Below, one piece after another: positions 31,145 to 39,583 of a stretch of DNA of 64,000 nucleotides. How positions within the stretch are numbered: position 1 is the stretch's first letter; each line of letters starts with the position of its first letter. Source of the DNA: Phytopseudomonas punonensis (lineage in GTDB: Bacteria; Pseudomonadota; Gammaproteobacteria; Pseudomonadales; Pseudomonadaceae); assembly GCF_900142655.1 (NCBI RefSeq), contig NZ_FRBQ01000003.1:250060-314059 (forward strand), written 5' to 3'. The notes under the pieces are model-generated. The model saw only the letters and a program-made list of their open reading frames with translations, did not search any database and was not told the DNA's origin. Both the position numbers and the translations under genes were made by a program.

Positions 31145-31348
31145 ATGGCCAAGCTGTCAGCAAAAGTCGTCATGCTTCATGCACGTGACAGCAGTCGCGC
31201 TTTGGAGAATTTGAATCGGCTCACTGGTCTGCGCTTCAGCCGCTGGCCGGAGTCTCTGGTGGCGACATGCGATGAGCCTCGGGTAGCCGATAAGGTTCAG
31301 CTAGCCGAGGTCGAGGCGCGAGTCGAAGCCAGTCAGGTGTTCGCCTGA
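31145..31348 (+). CDS. Small conserved hypothetical protein
   Basis: A 67-residue soluble protein: MAKLSAKVVMLHARDSSRAL, then LNRLTGLRFSRWPESLV. It has no signal or membrane segment. A longer frame begins at 31082, but the ATG at 31145 starts a plausible helical protein. Its last 16 nt overlap the 3' end of the convergent gene. Function unknown. Confidence 0.6.
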   Translation: MAKLSAKVVMLHARDSSRALENLNRLTGLRFSRWPESLVATCDEPRVADKVQLAEVEARVEASQVFA

Positions 31349-31731
31349 CTGAACTGCGCCTGCGCGATGGCTGGCTCGACGGCCTGCACGAATAGTTCTT
31401 CGACCTTTACTTCTATGCTCGGCAATGCGCAGCGCAGGCGTATCTGCATGTCCTCTATGCGCTGAGTGACCGGCAGGCGCGCAATCCCGGATAGCAGGAT
31501 CTTGCCTTGAGCACCAACCTTGGCATGGTCCAGGTTGACCGAGCGCACGTGCTGACCGTCGCGGTAACGAACCTGCAGGGATACCAGGCTATTGGCGTGG
31601 CCTGGCAAATGCAGCCAGGCTGCGACGTTGAATTCGGCTACCCGCCCATCGTATTCAGTCAGTTGCAGGTGTGCGCTCTTTACGAGGTGCTCCGGTACTT
31701 GGCCGATCAGCGTGTCATGGGCGTTGGGCAT
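31333..31731 (-). CDS. Conserved hypothetical protein
   Basis: A 132-aa soluble protein of unknown function. It is beta-rich, with VAAWLHLPGHANSLVSLQVR and VRSVNLDHAKVGAQGK, and no signal peptide. The ATG at 31731 has AGGGA about 8 nt upstream. An ATG 27 nt earlier lacks a site. It converges on, and overlaps by 16 nt, the small gene at 31145-31348. The PilZ gene further upstream is in the same direction. Confidence 0.65.
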   Translation of the reverse strand: MPNAHDTLIGQVPEHLVKSAHLQLTEYDGRVAEFNVAAWLHLPGHANSLVSLQVRYRDGQHVRSVNLDHAKVGAQGKILLSGIARLPVTQRIEDMQIRLRCALPSIEVKVEELFVQAVEPAIAQAQFSQANT

Positions 31732-31834
31732 GAGGGTTCCCTGGCTGGCAAAGGACATTAGCAGGGAATTATAAAGAGGCCGGCGGCGATCAAACTGTGC
31801 GCCAGGCCACCACCACGCGTGACCTGTTTCTCAT

Positions 31835-33235
31835 CTAGGGCAGTTCCAGCGGGTGACGGCTTACCGTTGCGCTGGCCAGGTTGCACGGTGGCAGCTGCAG
31901 GCTGTTCTGGCTGACCGCGTTGGGTAGCTGCAGCCAGAGGTTTTCGCCATCGGCGAACTGGTTGTGCGGCACCCACAGACCATGATGCCAACCCTCGCGC
32001 GGTTTTGGCGTGCTTTGCAGAATGCCCAAGTGTGGCTGGCTGCTCGGCGCGCGTCTGAGCCAGGTTGGCTGTGCGAGCCCCTTGAGATAGCGAAGCCCGA
32101 GATGAAGCCCCTCGCTGTTCAGGTGGCGCCAGCAGACCAATCCCAGGATGTCACTATCGGCAATCAGCAGCACCAGCTGCCCGATCGGCAGGCTATGTGC
32201 GGCGTGCGAGGGGCATAGCAGGCGAGCGCCACCCGGGCCGATGTCGAGAATCTGCCCTTGCGTACATTGCGGGCGTTGCTCGAGAAGCTGGGCGTGGATG
32301 GCGGTAATGCCGATGGCCAGGCGGCACTCTGTCTGTTGGGGTGCGCGCGGGTGGCGGCGCTGGTCGTTACCGAGCCAGTGGTGGTGCACGCGTTCGAGCA
32401 GCTCGCGCTCGTCCTTGCTGCGCAGCGGCGCCGGCTCATCGAGAGCTACCAGCAACGCACCGAGTTCCAGTCGACGCAGGGTGTCGTGGCCCTCTTGGGG
32501 GCGTTGCTGGTAGGTCAGGCAGGGCTGCGCCTGTTGCAGGTCGATTAGTGGGCCATCGGATTTGTCCTCTGCATCCCAGGGCAGCAAGCGTGCGAGGGCG
32601 GCCAAAGGTGCCAGGGCGGCGAACAGTCGTTGGCTCTCACCCGGGTGCAGGTGTGGCGGATTGCTCAGCGCCAGCAACAGTGATTGTTTATAGAGCCCGC
32701 GCAAGGTGTCTGCAGGTGTTGGTGAGAACGCGGCTGCCACCGGCTCATCAAGGCAGTCGTGCTGCTCGCCCAGCCAGTAGAGCAGGTGGCTGTCGCGCCA
32801 CAGGCTTGGCTCAGGCTCAAGGTTCTGCTGATGGTGGCGTAGCAGCGTCTGCGCAACGAAGTGCTGGGCCATGTAAAGGCACCAAGTCAGGTGTGGGCGA
32901 GACGGTTTATGACCTTGCAGGATTTGCAGCAGGAGGCGTTTGTAACCGATGGCCAGCTCGTTACATAGCTGCAGCGTTTGCGCTGTTGCTGCAGGGTTTC
33001 CACTCGGCGCAGCGTAGTGACGGTATTCATCGCTGAAATTTTGCAGCGCCCGCTGCCTTTCGAGTAAGGTCATCGCGCTGCGGTTGACGCGCACAAGCAG
33101 GTCGAGCACCGTTTGCAGGCCTGTTTCGGGCTGCTCATGCCGAGCTGCTCTGAGGCATTCACCAAGCTCTGTCAGGTTGATCGAATCGGTCTGAAGTGCT
33201 TCGGGTACGTCGAGCTGCAAGGCATCCAGTGTCAT
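31835..33235 (-). CDS. PilZ-domain protein with a large uncharacterised N-terminal region
   Basis: A 466-aa cytoplasmic protein. Residues about 295-395 carry a PilZ-type domain: RRHPR (RxxxR) and ILDIGPGGARL, matching D/NxSxxG except for Gly at the Ser position, followed by beta-strands and GLRYLK. It may therefore bind cyclic di-GMP. The first 290 residues are alpha-helical without a motif I recognise. It is divergent from a TlpA-like gene, with only 30 nt between the start codons. Ribosome site AAGG lies 6 nt before ATG 33235. Confidence 0.72.
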   Translation of the reverse strand: MTLDALQLDVPEALQTDSINLTELGECLRAARHEQPETGLQTVLDLLVRVNRSAMTLLERQRALQNFSDEYRHYAAPSGNPAATAQTLQLCNELAIGYKRLLLQILQGHKPSRPHLTWCLYMAQHFVAQTLLRHHQQNLEPEPSLWRDSHLLYWLGEQHDCLDEPVAAAFSPTPADTLRGLYKQSLLLALSNPPHLHPGESQRLFAALAPLAALARLLPWDAEDKSDGPLIDLQQAQPCLTYQQRPQEGHDTLRRLELGALLVALDEPAPLRSKDERELLERVHHHWLGNDQRRHPRAPQQTECRLAIGITAIHAQLLEQRPQCTQGQILDIGPGGARLLCPSHAAHSLPIGQLVLLIADSDILGLVCWRHLNSEGLHLGLRYLKGLAQPTWLRRAPSSQPHLGILQSTPKPREGWHHGLWVPHNQFADGENLWLQLPNAVSQNSLQLPPCNLASATVSRHPLELP

Positions 33236-33265
33236 AGCAACCTTATCGGTATGAGGACCGTTTCC

Positions 33266-33745
33266 ATGGTAAAGCGATTCCAGTCAGGCATTCGGATCAT
33301 GATGGTGCTCATCGCCGGCGCGCTACTGGCGGGTTGCGGGGATGACGTAGGCGTCGATCAGCATGGGCAGAAGGTAGCGGTTGAGCGCCTTGAAGGCCAG
33401 TGGCTGGTTATCAATTATTGGGCCGAGTGGTGCGGCCCCTGTCGCTCCGAGATTCCCGAGTTGAACGCTTTGGCGCCCGAGCTGGAAAAACAGTCGGTCG
33501 GCGTATTCGGCGTTAATTTCGATGGTTTGCAGGGCGAGGAGCTCAGCAAGTCGGCCAAGGCGCTGGGCATTGAGTTCACGGTACTGGCGAAGGATCCGGC
33601 CGAGCGCTACGGGCTGCCGCCTAGCGATGCGCTGCCGGTGACCTATATCGTCGACGATCACGGCAAGGTACGTGAGCGGCTGCTCGGCGAGCAGAATGCC
33701 GAAGGCCTCAAGGCGCGCCTGGCGGCGCTGCGGCAAGAGGGCTGA
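33266..33745 (+). CDS. TlpA-like thioredoxin-fold lipoprotein
   Basis: A 159-aa protein. A lipobox (LLAGC, about residues 20-24) should anchor it to the membrane facing the periplasm. The thioredoxin fold has the redox motif WAEWCGPCRSEIPELNALAP and the cis-Pro in LPVTYIVDDHG. It is probably a periplasmic disulfide reductase, possibly for cytochrome c maturation. The start ATG 33266 follows GAGG by 9 nt; ATG 33251 is an alternative. It is followed 4 nt later by yccX. Confidence 0.86.
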   Translation: MVKRFQSGIRIMMVLIAGALLAGCGDDVGVDQHGQKVAVERLEGQWLVINYWAEWCGPCRSEIPELNALAPELEKQSVGVFGVNFDGLQGEELSKSAKALGIEFTVLAKDPAERYGLPPSDALPVTYIVDDHGKVRERLLGEQNAEGLKARLAALRQEG

Positions 33746-33749
33746 TTCG

Positions 33750-34025
33750 ATGACTGTTGTCTGTCAGCACGCCTACGTTGAAGGGCGTGTGCAGGGCGTC
33801 GGCTTTCGTCAGAGCACTGCTATGGAAGCGAGGCGTTTGCAGCTGTCAGGCTGGGTGCGCAATCTGCCCGACGGTCGCGTTGAGGTTTTTTTCGAAGGTG
33901 AGGAAGGCGCTGTGAGTTCGCTGGCAAAGTGGCTGGAGCTGGGCCCACCTGGCGCTCGTGTGGTGTCGTTGAGCCTACAGGAGCGCCCTCTTCAGGGCGC
34001 CCAGGGCTTCGTGGTACAGCGCTAG
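33750..34025 (+). CDS. yccX: Acylphosphatase
   Basis: A 91-aa enzyme that hydrolyses acylphosphates. Both catalytic boxes are intact: VEGRVQGVGFRQST (Arg) and GWVRNLPDGRVEV (Asn). The length equals the family norm. It starts 4 nt after the TlpA-like gene and is probably co-transcribed with it. Confidence 0.93.
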   Translation: MTVVCQHAYVEGRVQGVGFRQSTAMEARRLQLSGWVRNLPDGRVEVFFEGEEGAVSSLAKWLELGPPGARVVSLSLQERPLQGAQGFVVQR

Positions 34026-34029
34026 ACGC

Positions 34030-34983
34030 TCAGTCCTCGCCTGGGTCTGCGGCGAGTCTGCCAGCATTCTGAGTCAGTGAACGGAGAAATTCCGCCTGCA
34101 GTTCCGGGTCGTTACGGGTCAGTTCGATCAAGCTCTGTTCGAGCTCGCTGGCCTCTTCTTCGAGACCTAGTTCGGACAGCCGTTTTACGCGATGTACCCA
34201 TTGCTCGACATCCGCACCTTCAAGGTCGTCGTAAATCAGGTCATGGGCTTCACGTAGCTTGCCGCGCAGCGTGCGGCTGACCATCAAGGTCGCCTCGGCG
34301 CTGGTTGCGTCCTGCTCGTCGGTCACGGTCAGCAGCAAGGTGCCGACGCGGGCGATGTCCTGGTCGGCGAATGGGCCGTCGAGCAGGTTGAGGCGCAGCA
34401 CGCCGTTGCGGTCGGTGAGTAGCTCGTGGCTTTGATTGCCCGCTTTGATCATCACCGGGCGTTCGGCCCAAGGCAGGCTGGAATAGTCTGTCCGGGTGTC
34501 CTGGCGCTTTTCGTCGATGCTGGCCAAGTTCTGCTGAGAGCGGCCATTGGATTCGACGTTCATGAACGGGTTGATTCCGGCCACGCCGTAACTGATCCAG
34601 TCCTTGGTTGCCGTATCCGGGATGCGTCCGAGCGCCACTACGTTGAGCACGTTGGCGCCGATACCACCAACGATGGCAACGGCTCCCAGTGGTACTTCGT
34701 AGATTTCGCGCCACGGCTGGTACGGCGTGTAGCGGTCGTAATGCCGGGTGACTTCGAACGGCGTTACTTCGAAAACCTTTTGCTCATGCACGCGCACCCG
34801 CCGCTGTGGCAACTCCAGTACTTCAGGTTGCCCCACATCGATCTGCAGGCTGTGACTCAACAGTTTGCGTTCGATGCGTTCTTCATGCTCGCTGCGCTGC
34901 GGCAAGTGATTGGCGCAGCCAGCAAGAAAGAATGCGCCACAAGTGGTGGCGCCGAGAAGGCGTAAGGTGCTTCGCTTGAACAT
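34030..34983 (-). CDS. Predicted outer-membrane/periplasmic lipoprotein, unknown function
   Basis: A 317-aa protein with a basic start and a lipobox (AFFLAGC, about residues 17-23). A conserved-looking core contains YTPYQPWREIYEVPLGAVAI, a Gly-rich hydrophobic stretch, and TLLLTVTDEQDATSAEA. The C-terminus is acidic and helical. No enzymatic motif is visible. The gene lies upstream-antiparallel to yccX and downstream of proS in the same direction, 17 nt away. Confidence 0.75.
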   Translation of the reverse strand: MFKRSTLRLLGATTCGAFFLAGCANHLPQRSEHEERIERKLLSHSLQIDVGQPEVLELPQRRVRVHEQKVFEVTPFEVTRHYDRYTPYQPWREIYEVPLGAVAIVGGIGANVLNVVALGRIPDTATKDWISYGVAGINPFMNVESNGRSQQNLASIDEKRQDTRTDYSSLPWAERPVMIKAGNQSHELLTDRNGVLRLNLLDGPFADQDIARVGTLLLTVTDEQDATSAEATLMVSRTLRGKLREAHDLIYDDLEGADVEQWVHRVKRLSELGLEEEASELEQSLIELTRNDPELQAEFLRSLTQNAGRLAADPGED

Positions 34984-35000
34984 GACGGCTCTTTGGCGGG

Positions 35001-36716
35001 TCAGCGGCTGATACGGTTCTGGATGAACGGCAGGATATCGTTGACGGCAACTGGCTGGGCCTCTGTTTCCAGGCGGCTCTTGTACTCCAGATTGCCTTCG
35101 GCCAGGCCGCGGTCGCTGACCACGATGCGATGCGGGATACCGATCAATTCCATGTCTGCGAATTTGATGCCCGGACTGGTCTTTTTGTCACGGTCATCGA
35201 GCAAAACTTCGAAGCCCGCTGCGGTCAGTTCGGCGTAGAGCTTGTCGGTCGCCTCGCGTACTGCGTCGGTTTCGTAGCGCAACGGAATCAGGGCGATCTG
35301 GAAAGGCGCCAGGGCGTCGTTCCAGATGATGCCGCGCTCGTCGCTGTTCTGCTCGATGGCGGCGGCAACCACGCGGGATACGCCGATGCCGTAGCAGCCC
35401 ATGCTCAGCACGACAGGTTTGCCGTTTTCGCCCAGTACCTGGCAGTTCATCGCTTCGCTGTACTTGGTGCCGAGCTGGAAGATGTGGCCAACTTCGATGC
35501 CGCGTTTGATCTCCAGAGTGCCCTTGCCGTCCGGGCTTGGGTCGCCTGCCACGACGTTGCGCAGGTCGGCAACGGTCGGTACTGGTAGGTCGCGTTCCCA
35601 GTTGACGCCGAAGTAGTGCTTGTCATCGATATTGGCGCCGATAGCGAAATCACTCATCAGCTCTACAGAGCGGTCGATGATGATTGGCAGCGGAAGATTC
35701 AGCGGGCCCAGCGAGCCTGCGCCGGCACCGATGGCATCGCGCAGCTCGGCATCCGAAGCCATGACCAGCGGGCTGGCAACGCCTGGCTGGTTGGCAGCCT
35801 TGATCTCGTTCAGCTCGTGATCGCCACGAACGATCAGTGCGATCAGTTTGCCTTCTTCTTCGGCATGCACGATCAGCGTCTTGATGGTGCGCTCGATGGG
35901 CAGGTTGTAACCATCCACCAGCTGCTGGATGGTTTTTGCGTTCGGGGTATCGACCAGGCGCAGTTCTTCTGTCGCCGCCTGGCGGGCGGACTCACGAGGA
36001 ATGGCTTCTGCCTTCTCGATATTGGCGGCGTAGTCAGAGGCGTTGCTGAACACGATGTCGTCTTCGCCGGATTCGGCCAGCACGTGGAACTCGTGTGAGC
36101 CGGCGCCACCGATGGAGCCGTTGTCAGCCACTACCGGCCGGAAGTTCAGGCCCAGGCGGGTGAAGATATTGCAGTAGGCCTGGTGCATGCGGTCGTAGGT
36201 CTGCTGCAGGGAAGCCTGGTCGGCATGGAAGGAGTAGGCGTCCTTCATGATGAACTCACGGCCACGCATCAAGCCGAAGCGCGGGCGGATTTCATCGCGG
36301 AATTTGGTCTGGATCTGGTACATGTTCAACGGCAGCTGCTTGTAGCTGTTCAGCTCGTTGCGGGCCAGATCGGTGATGACTTCTTCGTGGGTCGGGCCTA
36401 CGCAGAATTCACGGTCGTGGCGGTCTTTCACGCGCAGCAACTCGGGGCCATATTGCACCCAGCGCCCCGACTCCTGCCACAGCTCGGCGGGCTGAATGGC
36501 GGGCATCAGCACTTCCAGAGCACCGGCAGCATCCATCTCCTCGCGCACGATTTTCTCGACCTTGCGCAAGGTGAGTAGGCCCATCGGCAGCCAGGTGTAC
36601 AGGCCAGAGGCAAGCTTGCGGATCATGCCTGCGCGCAGCATCAGCTGATGGCTGATGACGACGGCGTCGGAGGGCGTTTCTTTGAGGGTCGAAAGCAGGA
36701 ACTGACTGGTACGCAT
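35001..36716 (-). CDS. proS: Prolyl-tRNA synthetase
   Basis: A class II synthetase of 571 aa, bacterial type with an INS editing domain between motifs 2 and 3. Motif 1 is around [20 protein letters not shown]. Motif 2 is [20 protein letters not shown]. The editing insertion spans about 225-410, and motif 3 is [19 protein letters not shown] 36716 gives the family start [20 protein letters not shown]; the frame extends 24 nt further without conservation. Confidence 0.96.
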   Translation of the reverse strand: MRTSQFLLSTLKETPSDAVVISHQLMLRAGMIRKLASGLYTWLPMGLLTLRKVEKIVREEMDAAGALEVLMPAIQPAELWQESGRWVQYGPELLRVKDRHDREFCVGPTHEEVITDLARNELNSYKQLPLNMYQIQTKFRDEIRPRFGLMRGREFIMKDAYSFHADQASLQQTYDRMHQAYCNIFTRLGLNFRPVVADNGSIGGAGSHEFHVLAESGEDDIVFSNASDYAANIEKAEAIPRESARQAATEELRLVDTPNAKTIQQLVDGYNLPIERTIKTLIVHAEEEGKLIALIVRGDHELNEIKAANQPGVASPLVMASDAELRDAIGAGAGSLGPLNLPLPIIIDRSVELMSDFAIGANIDDKHYFGVNWERDLPVPTVADLRNVVAGDPSPDGKGTLEIKRGIEVGHIFQLGTKYSEAMNCQVLGENGKPVVLSMGCYGIGVSRVVAAAIEQNSDERGIIWNDALAPFQIALIPLRYETDAVREATDKLYAELTAAGFEVLLDDRDKKTSPGIKFADMELIGIPHRIVVSDRGLAEGNLEYKSRLETEAQPVAVNDILPFIQNRISR

Positions 36717-36925
36717 GATGGGCCGTTCTGTCGGTTGCAAAGGGGATTTTATGGCTTGGCATTGTACGGCGCGTGGCTGGTGGCGTACAGGATGCGAGAT
36801 GCTTGTAGCTGATGAGAGCTGCGATTGTTGAGCGAATACTGTTGGGGAGGTCTTTCTAATTGGCTACTTCACGGTGATCTATCGGCGTGAATGCGGCACA
36901 GGCTGGTTTTTCAGTACGCAATAAA

Positions 36926-36949
36926 AAAACCCGGCCGAAGCCGGGTTTT
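36926..36949 (-). terminator. Terminator of the OprD-family porin gene
   Basis: AAAACCCGGC and GCCGGGTTTT form a 10-bp stem with a CGAA loop, with long A/T tracts on both sides. It lies just beyond the porin stop on the minus strand. Confidence 0.88.
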
Positions 36950-36976
36950 CTGAACTGCTATCAGGCTTGCGCGCGA

Positions 36977-38236
36977 TTACAGAACGCTGAGCGGGTAGTT
37001 CACGTAGAAGCGAACTTCGTTGGTGTCGGCGACGTTTTGGTCGTTGACGTCCGAGTTGGCGCGCAGAACCGAGCCGCGGAGGCGGAAGGAAAGATCCTTG
37101 GCCGGGCCGTTTTGAACGGTATATTTAACCTGGTTAAAGAACTCGTGTTCTTTACCGTCGTTGCTTTCGCCTGTTTTGATGTTGTCAGCCCAGATGTAAG
37201 CGGTTTTGAAGCTCAGGCCTGGTACGCCATAGGTGGCGAAGTCCAGCTCGTAGCTGGCTTGCCAGCTGCGCTCATCTTCCTGGTTGAAGTCGGACAGGAA
37301 GCTGTTGGCCACGAAGATCGCGCCGCCGCCATCACCTACGCCGTAATCGAAGCCGCGGTCACCAGTGTTGCGCTGGTGAGCCAGGATAAAGGCGTGTGCG
37401 CCAACGCTGTACTTGGCCTGCAGGCTCCAAATGGTGTTGTCACCACCGCCGTTGAACTTGTTGTCGTAATCGCTTTTGTAGATGTTGAAGTCGAAGCCCA
37501 GAGCTTGTTCTTCAGTGAGCGGCAGGTTGTAGTTCAGGTTTGCGTATTTACGTTTGTAATGGTCTTCCAGGTCGCTGTAGTACAGAGCCGCGCTGAAGTC
37601 CTTGGTAAAGGCGTAAGAACCACCTGCCACATTGATGGATTTCAGAACGCCATCGCTGTAGCTGTCACGACCGGACTGGTTCATCGCGTTTTGTGCAGTG
37701 AAGCGACCGGCGTTCAGCTCGAGACCTTCGATCTCTTTGCTGGTGATCATGGTGCCTTCGAAGGTTTCTGGCAGCAGGCGGCCATCATCGTAAGCGAGGA
37801 CCGGCAGGGCTGGCATTTGCGAGCCATAGGTCAGAGTGGTGCTGGAGAAGCGTGCTTTCACTGCGGCATTGGCGATACTCAGATCCTTGCCTTCGTTCTC
37901 AGGGAACATGCCAAGGCCGCGACGGCCACCGCCAGTGTCCAGCTGCCAAAGGGCTCCAGCATAAGCGTTGACGCCGAAACCTACAGTGCCTTGAGTAAAG
38001 CCAGATTCGTAAATGGCGCGTGCGCTGGCACCCCACTCTTCCGAATACCCGTTATCTTTGGCTCCACGAGAGGCACCGTTACGAGCATCACGGTTGTAGT
38101 ACATGCTGCGCGCCAGGAGCGACAGGGTGCTGTCTTCAACGAAACCCTTGGATTCGGACTGCTCCGAAGCCACTGCCATTTGAGAGGTGCCCGCGGCTAC
38201 TGCCAGGGCGATTACGCTCCACTTCATCACTCGCAT
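36977..38236 (-). CDS. OprD-family substrate-specific outer-membrane porin
   Basis: A 419-aa beta-barrel porin. It has a signal peptide (about residues 1-23, ending MAVASE), then the OprD-family opening GFVEDSTLSLLARSMYYNRD and repeated aromatic-girdle strands. The C-terminus is FYVNYPLSVL, so it ends in Leu rather than the usual Phe. Start ATG 38236 is preceded by AAAGGAGC. OprD members import basic amino acids or small organic acids; which one is not visible. In P. aeruginosa, oprD itself occupies this position near proS, which suggests basic amino acid uptake. Confidence 0.88.
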   Translation of the reverse strand: MRVMKWSVIALAVAAGTSQMAVASEQSESKGFVEDSTLSLLARSMYYNRDARNGASRGAKDNGYSEEWGASARAIYESGFTQGTVGFGVNAYAGALWQLDTGGGRRGLGMFPENEGKDLSIANAAVKARFSSTTLTYGSQMPALPVLAYDDGRLLPETFEGTMITSKEIEGLELNAGRFTAQNAMNQSGRDSYSDGVLKSINVAGGSYAFTKDFSAALYYSDLEDHYKRKYANLNYNLPLTEEQALGFDFNIYKSDYDNKFNGGGDNTIWSLQAKYSVGAHAFILAHQRNTGDRGFDYGVGDGGGAIFVANSFLSDFNQEDERSWQASYELDFATYGVPGLSFKTAYIWADNIKTGESNDGKEHEFFNQVKYTVQNGPAKDLSFRLRGSVLRANSDVNDQNVADTNEVRFYVNYPLSVL

Positions 38237-38894
38237 CGTGATTTGCTCCTTTGGTTTAGAAGAGTACTACCGCTGCTCAATAAGGTTGTTATGGCGAGCA
38301 GCTCTATTTCTTTTTGTGTCGGATGGAACTTATAGCACGGCGCTTTGTAATGGCGATAGTTTCGATCTATCCATTTCGTTTCTTCTGACGTACCTGTCGC
38401 TGAGCGCTAAAGGCGCGTCGCTATCAGGTAAAGCCCATTCGCAAAGTGCCATCCAACGATTTCCAGCTCTATATCGGGGCTCAAAGCGTTACCGCAGGAG
38501 CCCTGTAAAGGAGCGTTGTCGGCTTTAAAGCAAAAGGCGTGCTCAAAATCACGTCAGCGCAGAATAACTGGCTGATTTGGTAAGAGAGGGCAAAGAAAAT
38601 ACAGATTGTCGACCTAATAATTTATTTTTCTGCGCGCTGCTTAGTTGGCTTTTTAGTAGTTAGCTATCTATGTGCTCGTGCGGTTGATAATGAATGCTAA
38701 TTGCTTGTTTCCCGCTACTTGTGATGTTTACTTCGGGAAACAATATGGTGCGTATTCCGAGCATCCGAAACGTGCTTCGCACCTTTTTGGTGCTCCTCGT
38801 TTGGGGTTAATTTTCATAAGCTTGCCCGGTATCCTTGCAGCTCAGTCTAGCCATCCCAGTCGGGATGACTCATTGCTATCAGGTGGTGCTTTGA
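38237..38894. other. 658-nt intergenic region, comparatively AT-rich
   Basis: The largest non-coding stretch in the window, between the leftward porin gene and the rightward HIT gene. Bases about 38560-38710 are much more AT-rich than the rest (AATAATTTATTTTTC near 38615). A Fur-like half-site GATAATGA occurs at 38686-38693. A weak hairpin GGGCTC/GAGCCC spans 38477-38503. Short ORFs here lack family features. It may hold porin regulatory sites or a small RNA; nothing more can be claimed. Confidence 0.5.
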
Positions 38895-39320
38895 ATGTTC
38901 GTTCTGGATTCGCGTCTGCAGCAGGACACGTCCGTGATGGGCGATTTGCCCCTGAGTCGTGTGCTACTGAGTAATGACGCCCGCTACCCTTGGTTCATCC
39001 TGGTGCCTAAGCGTGAAGATGTGATTGAGTTGTTCCAGCTCAATGCCGAGGATCAGCAGGCGTTGTGGGCGGAAACGGCTCTGCTGGCTGAGGTGCTCAA
39101 AGATGCCTTCAAGGCCGACAAGATCAACGTCGCCACACTGGGTAACGTCGTTAGTCAGCTGCATATGCATGTGATCGTGCGTTATCGCGAAGATGATGCC
39201 TGGCCTGCCCCTGTGTGGGGGCGTCATCCGGCGGAGCCCTATGAGCCAGCGCAGATAGTTGCGCTTCGTGAGCGCTTGGGCGCGGTGATGCCGAGCCAGT
39301 TTCGGGTTGGAGACATATAG
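38895..39320 (+). CDS. HIT-domain protein with a variant histidine triad
   Basis: A 141-aa member of the histidine triad superfamily. NDARYPWFILVPKREDVIEL is the nucleotide-binding part, and the active-site strand is SQLHMHVIVRYRED. Relative to HxHxHxx, the first His is Gln; the middle nucleophile His and the third His are kept. Such proteins hydrolyse nucleotide phosphoramidates or dinucleoside polyphosphates. It abuts slyX, whose ATG begins immediately after its stop. Confidence 0.85.
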   Translation: MFVLDSRLQQDTSVMGDLPLSRVLLSNDARYPWFILVPKREDVIELFQLNAEDQQALWAETALLAEVLKDAFKADKINVATLGNVVSQLHMHVIVRYREDDAWPAPVWGRHPAEPYEPAQIVALRERLGAVMPSQFRVGDI

Positions 39321-39527
39321 ATGAAGGAGCTTGAAGAGCGCATCGTCGAGCTGGAAAGTCGTCAGGCTTTTCAGGATGACACCATTCAGGCGCTCAATGA
39401 TGCCTTGGTGCAGCAGCAGAAGCTGATCGAGCGCCTGCAATTACAGATGCAGGCGCTGGCCAAACGTCAGGAAGAAGTCAGTCCATTCGGCTCTAGTCAG
39501 GATGAGGCGCCGCCGCCTCACTACTGA
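39321..39527 (+). CDS. slyX: SlyX family coiled-coil protein
   Basis: A 68-aa protein: an acidic coiled coil ([20 protein letters not shown]) and the conserved C-terminal [15 protein letters not shown]. The function is unknown in all organisms. Contiguous with the HIT gene and ended by a strong terminator. Confidence 0.92.
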   Translation: MKELEERIVELESRQAFQDDTIQALNDALVQQQKLIERLQLQMQALAKRQEEVSPFGSSQDEAPPPHY

Positions 39528-39540
39528 TATTGCGCGCAGA

Positions 39541-39570
39541 AAAAAGCCCCGGCACTGACCGGGGCTTTTT
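39541..39570. terminator. Bidirectional intrinsic terminator
   Basis: AAAAAGCCCCGG and CCGGGGCTTTTT form a perfect 12-bp stem around CACTGA. It serves HIT-slyX on the plus strand and the cold-shock gene on the minus strand. Confidence 0.92.
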
Positions 39571-39583
39571 GTTGGCACATTTG

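Noticed and set aside
36887..38335. 482-codon open frame antisense to the OprD-family porin
   Set aside because: It lacks family features and its composition follows the opposite codon frame; high-GC Pseudomonas genes commonly leave long antisense frames. The porin itself has a signal peptide, ribosome site and terminator.
38686..38704. Fur box upstream of the HIT gene
   Set aside because: Only the first half-site (GATAATGA) matches; the second half does not (11 of 19). A single AT-rich match is expected by chance.
38672..38974. 100-codon open frame overlapping the HIT gene start
   Set aside because: No recognisable domain or ribosome site, and it runs in another frame across the HIT start codon.
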